From Jatrophihabitans_A lederbergiae (GTDB taxonomy: Bacteria > Actinomycetota > Actinomycetes > Mycobacteriales > Jatrophihabitantaceae): a DNA stretch of 64,000 nucleotides. The stretch lies in NCBI RefSeq assembly GCF_031845305.1, contig NZ_JAVREH010000001.1, forward strand, positions 1 through 64,000, read 5' to 3'. This document shows, one piece after another, positions 53,629-64,000 of the stretch; within the stretch, counting starts at the first letter, position 1, and every line of letters begins with the position of its first letter. Under the pieces are notes generated by a model. The model ran no database searches, was not told the origin of the DNA, and worked only from the letters and a program-made list of their open reading frames with translations. A program made the position numbers and the translations under genes.

Positions 53629-55052
53629 GCGGTTTCCGCCAATCGGTGCAGAGACGCCAGGGGAATCGGAAGCCAGTTGGGGCGGTTGCGTGCCTCGTAC
53701 ACCGCCTCGTACACGGCCTTGTCGGCCTCGAACGCCCGCAGCAGGACGGCGGAGGCGGCGGGCTCGTTGCCGCCGGCCTCGGCCCAGCCATTGCAGAAGG
53801 CGTCGCGGTTGCGCTGGGCCCACTCGGCCGCGCGGAACTCCGACTGCGGAGTCGCGCCCATGTCGATGAGCTGGTGCCGCGCCGCGTAGTCGAAGCTGCG
53901 CAGCATCCCGGCGACGTCGCGGATCGGGGAATCGTTCGCCTGGCGCTCGGTGATCGCCTTGGCGGGCTCCCCCTCGAAGTCGAGGATCACCCACCGGTGC
54001 GAGGTGCGCAGCACCTGGCCCAGGTGCAGGTCGCCGTGCACCCGCTGCGCCGTCACGGGCTCGCTGATCTCGGCGAAGTCGTCGTAGGCCTTGCGCAGGC
54101 CCTCGGCGACGTCGGCCAGCTGCGGAACCTCGTGCAGCGCCGCGTCGAGCCGGGTATTCATCGCCGCGGCGCGCTCGCGAAGCTGGGCACTGTCGAGCAC
54201 GGTCGTGCCGAACGCCGTCCGGAGGTCCGCGTGCACCTCGGCGGTGGACATGCCCAGCCGGTTCGCCTCGGCGGCGAAGTCGCCACCGGCCTCGTCGGCG
54301 TGCAGGTCGCCCTCGGCCATCAGGTCACGCACGCTGGCGGTCGCCAGTTGCCAGCCGTCGGTGGCCGTGGTCAGAAACTCCTGCAGCATGGCCAGGCTCC
54401 ACAGCTCATCGTCGCGCTCGGTGGTGACGTGGCCCAGCAGCTTCGCCACGTGGCGGCCGCCGATCTCGGCGAACGCGGCGTGGATCTCGATGTCGGGGTT
54501 GAGCCCTGGCTCGAGCCTGCGGAACACCTTCATGATGGCCGCGTCGCCGAAGACCAGGGAGGTGTTCGACTGCTCGCCGCTGAGCACCAGGCTGGACTCG
54601 GACACCGGGATCTCGGAGGCGGCGGCGTCCCGGACGAAGGTCACCCCGTCGAGAACCGACTCCTCGGCCATCGCCCGGAGCCAGACGCCGGTCACCTCTT
54701 TGTCGTACAGGGCATCGTAGAGCTCGACGGACTGACCGCTGTCGAGGTCGGTCACCGAGCCCACGAAGGCGCGGTCGAGGTGCTCGACGCGCTGCGTCCG
54801 CAAGGCCAACGGAACCTGGTAGTGCTCCACCCCGTCCGGATAGGTCACGTCGGCGATCCAGATCTGCACCCCGGCCGCCTGCTGGTCCTCCCGGTCCCCG
54901 GTGAGCGTCGGCTGGGCGTTCTCGGTGGGCGGCGCGAGCGTCGCGAGCAGGCGTGCCGCGACGGAGCCGGACCGGGACTTGCCCGCGTACCAGCGCTGAC
55001 GGCCGAGCCATTCCGGTAGGACGCGCGTGACCTCAGCGGTGTCGATCCTCAC
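53625..55052 (-). CDS. mak: Maltokinase
   Basis: The 475-residue enzyme phosphorylates maltose with ATP to maltose-1-phosphate, the substrate of GlgE. The N-terminal cap region begins LPEWLGRQRWYAGKSRS, the nucleotide site includes VLSGEQSNTSLVFGDAAIMK, and the kinase core has RVHGDLHLGQVLRT near 339 and VILDFEGEPAKAI. This is the Pep2/Mak layout of actinobacteria. GTG 55052 overlaps the treS stop (GTGA). In many species Mak and TreS act as a complex, and their tight coupling here agrees with that. Confidence 0.96.
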   Translation of the reverse strand: MRIDTAEVTRVLPEWLGRQRWYAGKSRSGSVAARLLATLAPPTENAQPTLTGDREDQQAAGVQIWIADVTYPDGVEHYQVPLALRTQRVEHLDRAFVGSVTDLDSGQSVELYDALYDKEVTGVWLRAMAEESVLDGVTFVRDAAASEIPVSESSLVLSGEQSNTSLVFGDAAIMKVFRRLEPGLNPDIEIHAAFAEIGGRHVAKLLGHVTTERDDELWSLAMLQEFLTTATDGWQLATASVRDLMAEGDLHADEAGGDFAAEANRLGMSTAEVHADLRTAFGTTVLDSAQLRERAAAMNTRLDAALHEVPQLADVAEGLRKAYDDFAEISEPVTAQRVHGDLHLGQVLRTSHRWVILDFEGEPAKAITERQANDSPIRDVAGMLRSFDYAARHQLIDMGATPQSEFRAAEWAQRNRDAFCNGWAEAGGNEPAASAVLLRAFEADKAVYEAVYEARNRPNWLPIPLASLHRLAETA

Positions 55053-56872
55053 CCAGTTACCCCATTCCTGTTGTCACCATCGGGCGAAACCTCATCGGTG
55101 TCTTCGGTGAATGCTTCGGGAAGCGAACCCCAGCCGGAACCCTCGGAGGCCGGCAGGCCGGTTCCGGCCTGCAGTTGGTGCGCCGGAATGCGCAGCCAGT
55201 AGAAGCCGTGGCCCGCGACGGTGAGCAGGTAGGGCAACTCGCCGATCGCGGGAAAGCGGCTGCCGCCCGTCATCTCCATCGGCTCGGCACCCTCCCACGC
55301 CCGCAGGTCCAACTCGACGGCCTGTGGGAATCGGGACAGGTTGTTCACGCACAGCACGATGTCGTCGCCGAACGCCCGGACGAAGGACAGCACCGCCGGG
55401 TTGGAGCCGCCCAGGTCGGTGAAGGTTCCCATGCCGAAGGCGGGATTGGCCTTGCGCAGCATGATCATTCGCCGCGTCCAGTGCAGCAGCGAGGACGTGT
55501 TGCGGGTCTGGGACTCGACGTTGGTGACCTGATAGCCGTAGACGGAGTCCAGGTTGACCGGCAGGTACAACCGTCCCGGATCGCAGTTGGAGAAGCCGGC
55601 GTTGCGGTCGGGCGTCCACTGCATCGGGGTCCGGACGCCGTCACGGTCACCGAGCCAGATGTTGTCGCCCATCCCGATCTCGTCGCCGTAGTACAGCACC
55701 GGCGAACCCGGCAGCGACAGCAGCAGAGCGGTGAACAGCTCGATGCGGTTGAGGTCGTTGTCGAGCAGCGGGGCGAGCCGCCGCCGGATGCCGATGTTGG
55801 CCTTCATCCGGGGGTCCTGGGCGTACTCGTTCCACATGTAGTCGCGCTCTTCGTCGGTGACCATCTCGAGGGTCAGCTCGTCGTGATTGCGCAGGAAGAT
55901 TCCCCACTGGCAGTTGTCCGGGATCGACGGTGTCTGCGCCAGGATCTCGGAGATCGGGTAGCGGCTCTCGCGGCGGACGGCCATGAAGATCCGCGGCATC
56001 ACCGGGAAGTGGAAGGCCATGTGGCACTCGTCGCCACCGGAGTCGAAGTCGCCGAAGTACTCGACCACGTCGTCGGGCCACTGGTTGGCCTCGCACAGCA
56101 GCACCCGGTCGGGATAGTTGTCGTCGACCTCCTTGCGAATCCGCTTGAGGACGTCGTGGGTCTCTTTCAGGTTCTCGCCGTTGGTGCCGTCACGCTCGAA
56201 CAGGTAGGGCACCGCGTCGAGCCGGAAGCCGTCGATGCCCATGTCCAGCCAGAACCTGATGGCGTCCATGATCGCGTCGAAGACGGCCGGGTTGTCGAAG
56301 TTCAGGTCGGGCTGGTGAGAGAAGAACCGGTGCCAGAAGTACTGCTTGCGCACCGGGTCGAACGTCCAGTTCGAGGGCTCGGTGTCGACGAAGATCACCC
56401 GCGCGTCGGGCCACCGGGTGTCGTCGTCGGCCCAGACGTAGAAATCGCCGTAGGGGCCGTCCGGATGGTTGCGCGACTCCTGGAACCACGGGTGCTGGTC
56501 GGAGGTGTGGTTCATGACGAAGTCGATGATCACCCGGATGCCGCGGTCGTGCGCCGCGTTGAGGAAGTCCCGGAAGTCCTCGACGGTGCCGAACTCCGGC
56601 AGCACATCGGTGAAGTCGGCGACGTCGTAGCCGCCGTCCCGCAGCGGGGACGGAAAGAAGGGTGGCAGCCAGAGGCAGTCCACCCCGAGCCAGCTCAGAT
56701 AGTCGAGCTTGTCGGTGAGCCCCTGCAGATCGCCCGTGCCGTCGCCGTTGGAGTCGGCGAAGCCGCGGACCAGCACCTCATAGAAGACAGCACGCTTGAA
56801 CCACTCGGGATCAGGCGTGGTGGACGCAGGGTGATTCACTTCGGGTTCCAATCGCCGACGCTCCTGATGCAT
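55049..56872 (-). CDS. treS: Trehalose synthase (maltose alpha-D-glucosyltransferase)
   Basis: The 607-residue GH13 enzyme interconverts trehalose and maltose. It starts PDPEWFKRAVFYEVLVRGFA, then LWLPPFFPSPLRDGGYDVAD, DFVMNHTSDQHPWFQESR, MGIDGFRLDAVPYLFERDGT (nucleophile near 215), LLCEANQWP (Glu near 260) and LRNHDELTLEMV (Asp near 330). ATG 56872 is used; GTG 56839 is an alternative just before the conserved start. A 123-bp gap with a 17-bp direct repeat separates it from treZ, so a promoter could lie there. It feeds maltose to Mak directly downstream. Confidence 0.97.
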   Translation of the reverse strand: MHQERRRLEPEVNHPASTTPDPEWFKRAVFYEVLVRGFADSNGDGTGDLQGLTDKLDYLSWLGVDCLWLPPFFPSPLRDGGYDVADFTDVLPEFGTVEDFRDFLNAAHDRGIRVIIDFVMNHTSDQHPWFQESRNHPDGPYGDFYVWADDDTRWPDARVIFVDTEPSNWTFDPVRKQYFWHRFFSHQPDLNFDNPAVFDAIMDAIRFWLDMGIDGFRLDAVPYLFERDGTNGENLKETHDVLKRIRKEVDDNYPDRVLLCEANQWPDDVVEYFGDFDSGGDECHMAFHFPVMPRIFMAVRRESRYPISEILAQTPSIPDNCQWGIFLRNHDELTLEMVTDEERDYMWNEYAQDPRMKANIGIRRRLAPLLDNDLNRIELFTALLLSLPGSPVLYYGDEIGMGDNIWLGDRDGVRTPMQWTPDRNAGFSNCDPGRLYLPVNLDSVYGYQVTNVESQTRNTSSLLHWTRRMIMLRKANPAFGMGTFTDLGGSNPAVLSFVRAFGDDIVLCVNNLSRFPQAVELDLRAWEGAEPMEMTGGSRFPAIGELPYLLTVAGHGFYWLRIPAHQLQAGTGLPASEGSGWGSLPEAFTEDTDEVSPDGDNRNGVTG

Positions 56873-56913
56873 GTGTTTGCGAGTCTGCCACGTCGAAATC
56901 TCCCTCACAGGCC

Positions 56914-56964
56914 GCTCACTCGGCTGAGTTCGCCTCGAGCAGGCACGGCTCACTCGGCTGAGTT
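56914..56964. repeat. 17-bp direct repeat in the treZ-treS gap
   Basis: gctcactcggctgagtt occurs at 56914-56930 and 56948-56964. Each copy contains ACTC-GGCT-GAGT, a small dyad. The pair could be a regulator site upstream of treS. Confidence 0.6.
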
Positions 56965-56995
56965 GGCGTGGGCAGGGCTCGGCTGGTTAGGCGGC

Positions 56996-58759
56996 TTATG
57001 CCACCCGTACGATGGCTGCCGATTCGGCCGACAACCGTACGCCGGACGTCCCACCCGGGGATTCGTCCAGCTCGGCGGTCGAGCCGGTGGCGAACACGAT
57101 CTCGCCGGCGCCCGGTACCTCGACGGTCTGCGGCCGGCCGGCGAGATTGGCCACGACCCGGAACTCACCGCGGTGCACGACCACCCAGTTGCGATCCTCG
57201 TCGAAGTCGACCGAGACCTCGCCGAGCCGGGGATCGGCCAGGCTGGGATTGCTCGCGCGGAGCCGGATCAGGTCGCGGTACAGCCGCAGCACCCGCGCGT
57301 GCTCGCCGCCCTCGGGCTCGGACCAGTCCAGCACCGAGTCGTGGTAGGCGGCCGGGTCCTGCGGGTCCACCATCGCGGCGGTGTCCCAGCCGTGGTCGGC
57401 GAACTCGGCGACCCGGCCCTCGCTGACGGCCTTGCCCAGGTCGGCCTGCGGATGCGAGGTGAAGAAGGGCCACCTGGTACGGGCCGCCCACTCCTCACCC
57501 ATCCACAGCATCGGGGTGAACGGCGAGGTGAGCAGCAGCGTCGCCCCGACGCCCAGCAGTCCCGGCGACACCAGCTCGGACAGCCGGTTCCCGGCCGCCC
57601 GGTTGCCGACCTGGTCGTGATCCTGCAGGAAGGCCACGAACCGCCAGCCCGGAGTGCGTTCGCGGTCCACCGGCTTGCCGTGGGTGCGGCCCCGGAAGCT
57701 GGAGTACGTCCCGTCGTGGAAGAACGCCCGGGTGAGTACCTTGGCCAGGCTCGGCAGCGATCCGAAGTCGCTGTAGTAGCCGTGCCGCTCGCCGGAGAGC
57801 ATCGCGTGCAGCACGTGATGAACGTCGTCGTCCCACTGCGCGTCCAGGCCGTAGCCGCCCTCGGCCTGCGGGGTGATCAGCTTCGGGTCGTTCAGATCGG
57901 ACTCGGCGATCAGCGGCAGCGGCCGGCCGGCCTTAGCGCTCAGCCGGCCCACCTCGGTCGCCAACTGCTGCAGCAGGTGGGTCTCGGAGGAGTCCACCAG
58001 GGCGTGCACCGCGTCCAGGCGCAGACCGTCGATATGGAACTCACCCAGCCACATCAGGGCGTTGTCCAGGATGTAGCGGCGGACCTCGTCGCTGCCGGGG
58101 CCGTCCAGGTTGACCAGGTCACCCCAGGTGTTGCGACCGGTCTTGAGGTACGGCCCGAACTTGGGCAGGTAGTTCCCGCTCGGGCCGAGGTGGTTGTAGA
58201 CCACGTCCAGCACCACAGCCAAACCCCGGGCGTGGCAGGCGTCGACGAACCGCTTCAGCGCGTCCGGGCCGCCGTACGGCTCGTGCACCGCGTACCAGGC
58301 CACGCCGTCGTAGCCCCAGTTCCAGGTGCCGTTGACCGCGTTGAGCGGCAGCAGTTCGACGTGGCTGATCCCGAGCTCCACCAGATGATCGAGCCGCTCG
58401 ATGGCCGAGTCGAGCGTCGCGCCCCTGGTGAAAGTGCCGACGTGCAGCTCATAGATCACGCCGCCGGCGAGCTTCCGGCCCTGCCAGCCGGAGTCCTGCC
58501 ACTGGTGCGCCTGGGTGTTATAGACCTCGGTGAGGCCGTGTACGCCGTCGGGCAACCGCCGCGAGCGCGGGTCGGGGACGGCCGTCTCGTCGTCGTCCAC
58601 CAGGTAGCCGTACCGGGTGCCCGGCGGCAGGTCCTCGTCGAGCTGCCACCAGCCGGAACGGAAGGCGTCCCTGGCAAGCTCTGTCTGCCGCTGATCCTCG
58701 CCGGTGGCGATCACCGCGCGCACGCGCTGGCTGTCCGGTGCCCATACTGCCGGTCGCAT
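56996..58759 (-). CDS. treZ: Malto-oligosyltrehalose trehalohydrolase
   Basis: The 587-residue GH13 enzyme releases trehalose from maltooligosyl-trehalose. A short N-terminal module (AVWAPDSQRVRAVIATGEDQ) precedes GGVIYELHVGTFTRGATLDS, ISHVELLPLNAVNGTWNWGY, VVYNHLGPSGNYLPKFGPY, HIDGLRLDAVHALVDSS (Asp near 247), PLIAESDLNDPK (Glu near 285) and AFLQDHDQVGNRAAGNRL (Asp near 382). ATG 58759 has AGGACGAGG before it. The 80 bp to treY carry nothing else. It acts right after TreY. Confidence 0.97.
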   Translation of the reverse strand: MRPAVWAPDSQRVRAVIATGEDQRQTELARDAFRSGWWQLDEDLPPGTRYGYLVDDDETAVPDPRSRRLPDGVHGLTEVYNTQAHQWQDSGWQGRKLAGGVIYELHVGTFTRGATLDSAIERLDHLVELGISHVELLPLNAVNGTWNWGYDGVAWYAVHEPYGGPDALKRFVDACHARGLAVVLDVVYNHLGPSGNYLPKFGPYLKTGRNTWGDLVNLDGPGSDEVRRYILDNALMWLGEFHIDGLRLDAVHALVDSSETHLLQQLATEVGRLSAKAGRPLPLIAESDLNDPKLITPQAEGGYGLDAQWDDDVHHVLHAMLSGERHGYYSDFGSLPSLAKVLTRAFFHDGTYSSFRGRTHGKPVDRERTPGWRFVAFLQDHDQVGNRAAGNRLSELVSPGLLGVGATLLLTSPFTPMLWMGEEWAARTRWPFFTSHPQADLGKAVSEGRVAEFADHGWDTAAMVDPQDPAAYHDSVLDWSEPEGGEHARVLRLYRDLIRLRASNPSLADPRLGEVSVDFDEDRNWVVVHRGEFRVVANLAGRPQTVEVPGAGEIVFATGSTAELDESPGGTSGVRLSAESAAIVRVA

Positions 58760-58839
58760 CGTGTTGCCTCGTCCTTGCTGTCGCGCTCGGACCTGTCTGC
58801 TCAGGCCGTCCCTCTGGGAAATTGTCTGGTCCGGAAAGC

Positions 58840-61181
58840 TCAGTCGCTGAGGGCCAGCAGGGCGACCGGGTAGTCCGCGAGCAGCACGGCCACCTCGACG
58901 GTGCCGCTGTACTCGTGGCCGGTGAGATCGTCCCGGTAGCGGCCGTTGGGCAGGGTCACCGCGGTGTCGTGCCACCCCCCGGCGCGCTGCAGGCCGACCG
59001 GAAGCCGGGTCGCCACGGTGATCGCGCCGCCACGGTCGAAGGCCACCACGTGCTCGGCCGCCTCGCCCGCCGCGGTCAGCGGCGTGTACGAGCTGAACCG
59101 GTCCGGGTGCAGCCTGCGCAACCGCAGCACGCACGCGGTCAGCCACAGCTTCGCCTTTCCGATCATCTCGAGCTGCAGTCCCGGCGTACTGGACCGGCCG
59201 CTATTGACCGAATGCGCCGGACGGCTGTCGAGCTCACTCAGCAACTGCCGCCGCAGGTCGAAGTCGACCGGACGCCGATTGTCCGGATCCACCAGGGAAT
59301 AGTCGAACAGCTCGGTGCCCTGGTAGACGTCGGGGATGCCGGGCATGGTGAGTTGCACCAGCTTCTGCGACAGGCTGTTGGACCAGCCGTGCGGCGTCAC
59401 CTCGGCCATCAGGTCGTCGAGCAGGTTGTAGATCTCCTTGTCGACATAAGCCCGATCGACCACCGCGTGTACCGCTGCCTCGAAGTCGGCATCCGAGTCG
59501 CGCCAGCCGGTCCCCGCACTGGCCTCGCGCATCGCCTTCTCGGCATAGGCGTGCATCCGCTCCGGCTCGATCCAGCCGGCTCCGACGAACGTCTGCCAGA
59601 GCAGGTAGCCGAAGCTCTGGTCGGGCAGCGGGCAGCGCTGCATCAGCTGCTCGGCAGCCGCGTACCAGCGCTCGCCGAGTTCGGGCAGCACCGCGACCCG
59701 GGCCCGGACGTCCTCGCTGCGCTTGGTGTCGTGGGTGGACAGCGTGGTCATGGACTCGGGCAGCAGCCGCTGGCGCTGTTCCTGCGCGGCGTGGAACTCC
59801 GCGACCGTGCTGCCGAAGCTGCCGGGATCTCCGCCGACCTCGTTCAGGCCGATGGCCCGGTTGTAGCGGTAGTAGGCGGTGTCCTCGACGCCCTTGGCCA
59901 TGATGGCACCGGTCGCCTGCTCGAAGCGGACGGTGACCTCCCGGTCCCCGCCAGCCAGCAGCGGGAGCAGCGCGTCGAAGGTGCCGGCGAGCTCGGGTTT
60001 GCGCGAGGTCGCCAACTGGACGGCCGCACGCAACTGCTCGTTGCCCACCGGCTGGTAGGACCGGTACACCGGAAACGCGACAGCCAGCTCGGTGAGGGCC
60101 GCGACCACGAGCTCGTCGCCGTCGGCCAGGTCCGGTGCCGCGGCCCGGACGGCCCGCCCGATGCGCAGCAGCTCCGCGTGCAGGATGGTGGTGGCGACCA
60201 GCCTCTTGCCCTGTGCGACATGGCTGCCCCAGTCCCGGTCATCGCCGGTGAGCGACCGGTACCGGCTGCTGGCCGTGGCCTCGTCGGCCGGGTCGTAGAG
60301 CAGCGAGTTGACCTCGGCCAGCGCGTCGTACCCGGTGGTGCCGGCGACCGGCCACTGTTCGGGCAGCAGCTCCCCGGGCTCGGTGATCTTCTCCACCGTG
60401 ATCCACGAGTCGGGCGCGGCCGCGGCCAGCCACTCCAGGTACTCGGCCGGGTTGGCGAGGCCGTCCGGGTGGTCGATCCGGATTCCGTCGACGCCGCCGG
60501 TGGAAACCCAGCGCAGGAGCTCGGCATGGGTGGCGTCGAAGACGGCACGGTTCTCGACCCGGATGCCGGCCAGATCGGTGACGGCGAAGAAGCGCCGGTA
60601 GTTCTGCTCGGCGTCCGCCCGCCGGTAGCTGACCAGCTCGTAGTGCTGGCGCCCGTGCACCTCGGCGGGGGTCGCCCCCCCGGGCGCCGTGCCGGGTGCG
60701 ATCGGGAAGCGGTGCTCGAAGTAGCGCAGCTCGCCGTCTTCCAGGGTGAGCTGGTCGTCGGTGAAGTCGTCCCCGAGGACAGGCAGCTTGATGCGGCCGC
60801 CGCCTGCCTTCCAGTCGACGTCGAACCAGGCGGCGTGCTCGCCCTCGCTGCCGAGACGGAGCAGCTCCCACCAGGCCTTGTTCTGCGCCGCGTCGGCGAC
60901 GCCCATGTGGTTGGGGACGATGTCTACGACGACCTCGAGCCCGAGCTCGCGCGCCTTGGCGACCACGTCGAGGCGCCCCTGCTCACCGCCACGCTCGGGG
61001 TCCACCCGGTCATGGCTGGTGAGGTCGTAACCGTGGTCGGAGCCTGAGGTGGCCTGCAGGATGGGGGACAGGTAGACCGCGTCCGCCCCCAGCGTCTTCA
61101 GGTAGTCCGCCACCTCGGCCGCCGCGCTGAGCGGGAACTGCTGCCGGATCTGCAGCCGGTACGTCGAGGTGGGAACCGCCA

Positions 61182-61182
<1 letters not shown>
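58840..61182 (-). CDS. treY: Malto-oligosyltrehalose synthase
   Basis: The 780-residue GH13 enzyme turns the reducing end of a maltodextrin into a trehalose unit by intramolecular transglucosylation. Marks are TSTYRLQIRQQFPLSAAAEV, LGADAVYLSPILQATSGSDH, VVDIVPNHMGVAD, GVDGIRIDHPDGLANP (Asp near 232), TVEKITEPGELLPEQW (Glu near 263) and TLSTHDTKRSEDVRAR (Asp near 483). It is full length. The start ATG shares one base with the glgX stop, so the debranching enzyme that makes its substrate is translated just before it. Confidence 0.97.
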
Positions 61183-63296
<2,114 letters not shown>

Positions 63297-63444
63297 GAGT
63301 CTCCTTGATTGCCCGAAACGCTGATTCCCCAGCGTTCCAGATGCTCGCAACTGGCCGGACGAGCAGCCCCCGGTAAGCGGGGGGTTCGGAGGAGATATTA
63401 CCGACAGCGTCCGACGGCACGCGCCACCGCTGACGCCGCGCTAC

Positions 63445-63481
63445 CTCAGTGCTGGCCCACTCAGTGCTGGCCCACTCAGTG
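63445..63481. repeat. 15-bp tandem repeat at the end of the SPFH gene
   Basis: Two full copies of ctcagtgctggccca and a partial third run into the stop codon of the minus-strand SPFH gene. About 80 bp further left, gccccc-ggtaag-cgggggg (63366-63384) may be its terminator. Confidence 0.8.
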
Positions 63482-64000
63482 TTCGCTCGAGCCGTTGAGC
63501 TGGTCCGAGCCCGTGAGCTGCTCCGTCGCGGTGCTGAGGGGCGGCACGGTGGGCAGCGGCGGGACGGACGGCAGCGCCGTTGCGGGCTGGTCGTCGAGGC
63601 CCTCGTGCGCCAGTAACGAGTCGGGATCGCCGTCCGAGGCCCGCAGGTTGCCGGCCTCGGGCTGGGCCGCGGCGGGCGGCAGGTTGGAGTCGAACCAGCC
63701 CTCGGTGTCGATCTTCTCCCCGGGCGGGGTGTCGGCTGCCGCGTTCGGACCGCCGGTGCTGGTCGCCGACAGCCAGGACGGGGTGCCTCCAGCAGTGCTG
63801 GCGGTGCCCCCAGCACCGTCGGTGCTGGCGGTGCGCCCAGTGCCTGCCGCCGCGCTGCCGGCCGCGCCCGCGAGGCCGGCCAGGCCTTCGAGTGCCTTGG
63901 AGAACTCGCTCGGCACGATCCACATCTTGTTGGCGTCGCCCTGAGCTATCTGGGGCAGCGTCTGCAGGTACTGGTAGGCGAGCAGCGCCGGGTCCGGCTT
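63476..64000 (-). CDS. SPFH/band-7 (stomatin-like) protein, 3' part
   Basis: The frame runs in from the window edge and ends at TGA 63476. The first residues, DPALLAYQYLQTLPQIAQGD followed by ANKMWIVPSEFSKALEGL, are the typical end of an actinobacterial SPFH-domain protein, a membrane scaffold that forms oligomeric rings. The last ~130 residues are a Gly/Ala/Pro/Ser/Thr-rich tail with no recognised domain and local repeats. The N-terminal membrane helix and SPFH core lie outside the window. Confidence 0.8.
   Translation of the reverse strand, partial: KPDPALLAYQYLQTLPQIAQGDANKMWIVPSEFSKALEGLAGLAGAAGSAAAGTGRTASTDGAGGTASTAGGTPSWLSATSTGGPNAAADTPPGEKIDTEGWFDSNLPPAAAQPEAGNLRASDGDPDSLLAHEGLDDQPATALPSVPPLPTVPPLSTATEQLTGSDQLNGSSEH

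Noticed and set aside
51247..53889. 880-codon plus-strand frame across glgB
   Set aside because: A shadow of glgB for the same reason. Similar long frames at 58738-61047 and 61353-63308 mirror treY and glgX.
55175..58873. 1232-codon plus-strand frame across treS and treZ
   Set aside because: Its composition (Val, Gln, His, Arg, Asp) is the reverse-complement image of GH13 genes. It spans two genes and a gap, and the minus-strand proteins carry all catalytic motifs.

Overview
The window is 64 kb of high-GC DNA from an actinobacterium. The evidence is the GC-rich third codon positions, frequent GTG starts, a very large Arg/Asn-rich Rho, a NucS mismatch endonuclease, DUF2550 and DUF3105 proteins, and the actinobacterial gene order argS-lysA-hom-thrC-thrB-rho-rpmE-prfA-prmC-sua5-wecA-atp operon-cobalamin adenosyltransferase-nucS. 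I cannot name the genus from sequence alone.

Layout. (1) 1-1901 is a decayed mobile region. It holds a transposase tail, a cytidine-deaminase-like gene, an unidentified gene remnant and a frameshifted tyrosine-recombinase tail that ends 60 bp from the 3' end of tRNA-Arg(CCG). (2) 2018-3437 is a two-gene minus-strand operon of membrane-anchored DUF305 and DUF3105 proteins. (3) 3631-12913 is argS, lysA, the threonine operon hom-thrC-thrB, and rho. (4) 13087-17059 is a PH-domain-like membrane protein and a sugar ABC importer (lipoprotein plus two permeases, no ATPase), sitting between rho and rpmE. (5) 17267-24242 is rpmE, prfA, prmC, an opposing secreted SGNH hydrolase, sua5, glyA and wecA. (6) 24253-32662 is the complete F1Fo ATP synthase operon (two small membrane proteins, atpBEFHAGDC) followed by DUF2550. 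(7) 32745-43426 is mainly acyl-CoA and aldehyde metabolism (3-hydroxyacyl-CoA dehydrogenase, aldehyde dehydrogenase, HMG-CoA lyase, methylmalonyl-CoA epimerase, thiolase, glutaryl-CoA dehydrogenase, MarR regulator), with a PduO adenosyltransferase, NucS and a DivIVA-like coiled coil. (8) 43551-51079 is an aldo/keto reductase with a damaged 3' end, a thioredoxin-TPR protein, a pirin, and a PadR / ABC-ATPase / FtsX-like permease unit whose permease is frameshifted. (9) 51130-63296 is one minus-strand run of alpha-glucan and trehalose genes: glgX, treY, treZ, treS, mak, glgB. (10) 63476-64000 is the 3' part of an SPFH/band-7 protein gene that continues past the window.

How the parts work together. 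The last cluster can debranch glycogen (GlgX), convert maltodextrin to trehalose (TreY, TreZ), interconvert trehalose and maltose (TreS), phosphorylate maltose (Mak) and branch new glucan (GlgB). GlgE, which would polymerise maltose-1-phosphate, is not in the window. The sugar importer near rho may feed the same pools but needs an ATPase encoded elsewhere.

Two patterns run through the window. One is short in-frame tandem repeats of 15 or 30 bp inside essential genes (thrB, rho, atpA) and an ABC permease. The other is a set of start codons preceded by a TAnnnT hexamer with a 6-7 nt gap and no Shine-Dalgarno sequence, which suggests leaderless transcripts. I found no convincing new multi-gene system. 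The best leads are the deaminase with an altered zinc motif, the repeat-expanded housekeeping proteins, the combined GlgX-TreYZ-TreS-Mak-GlgB operon and the leaderless-start pattern.
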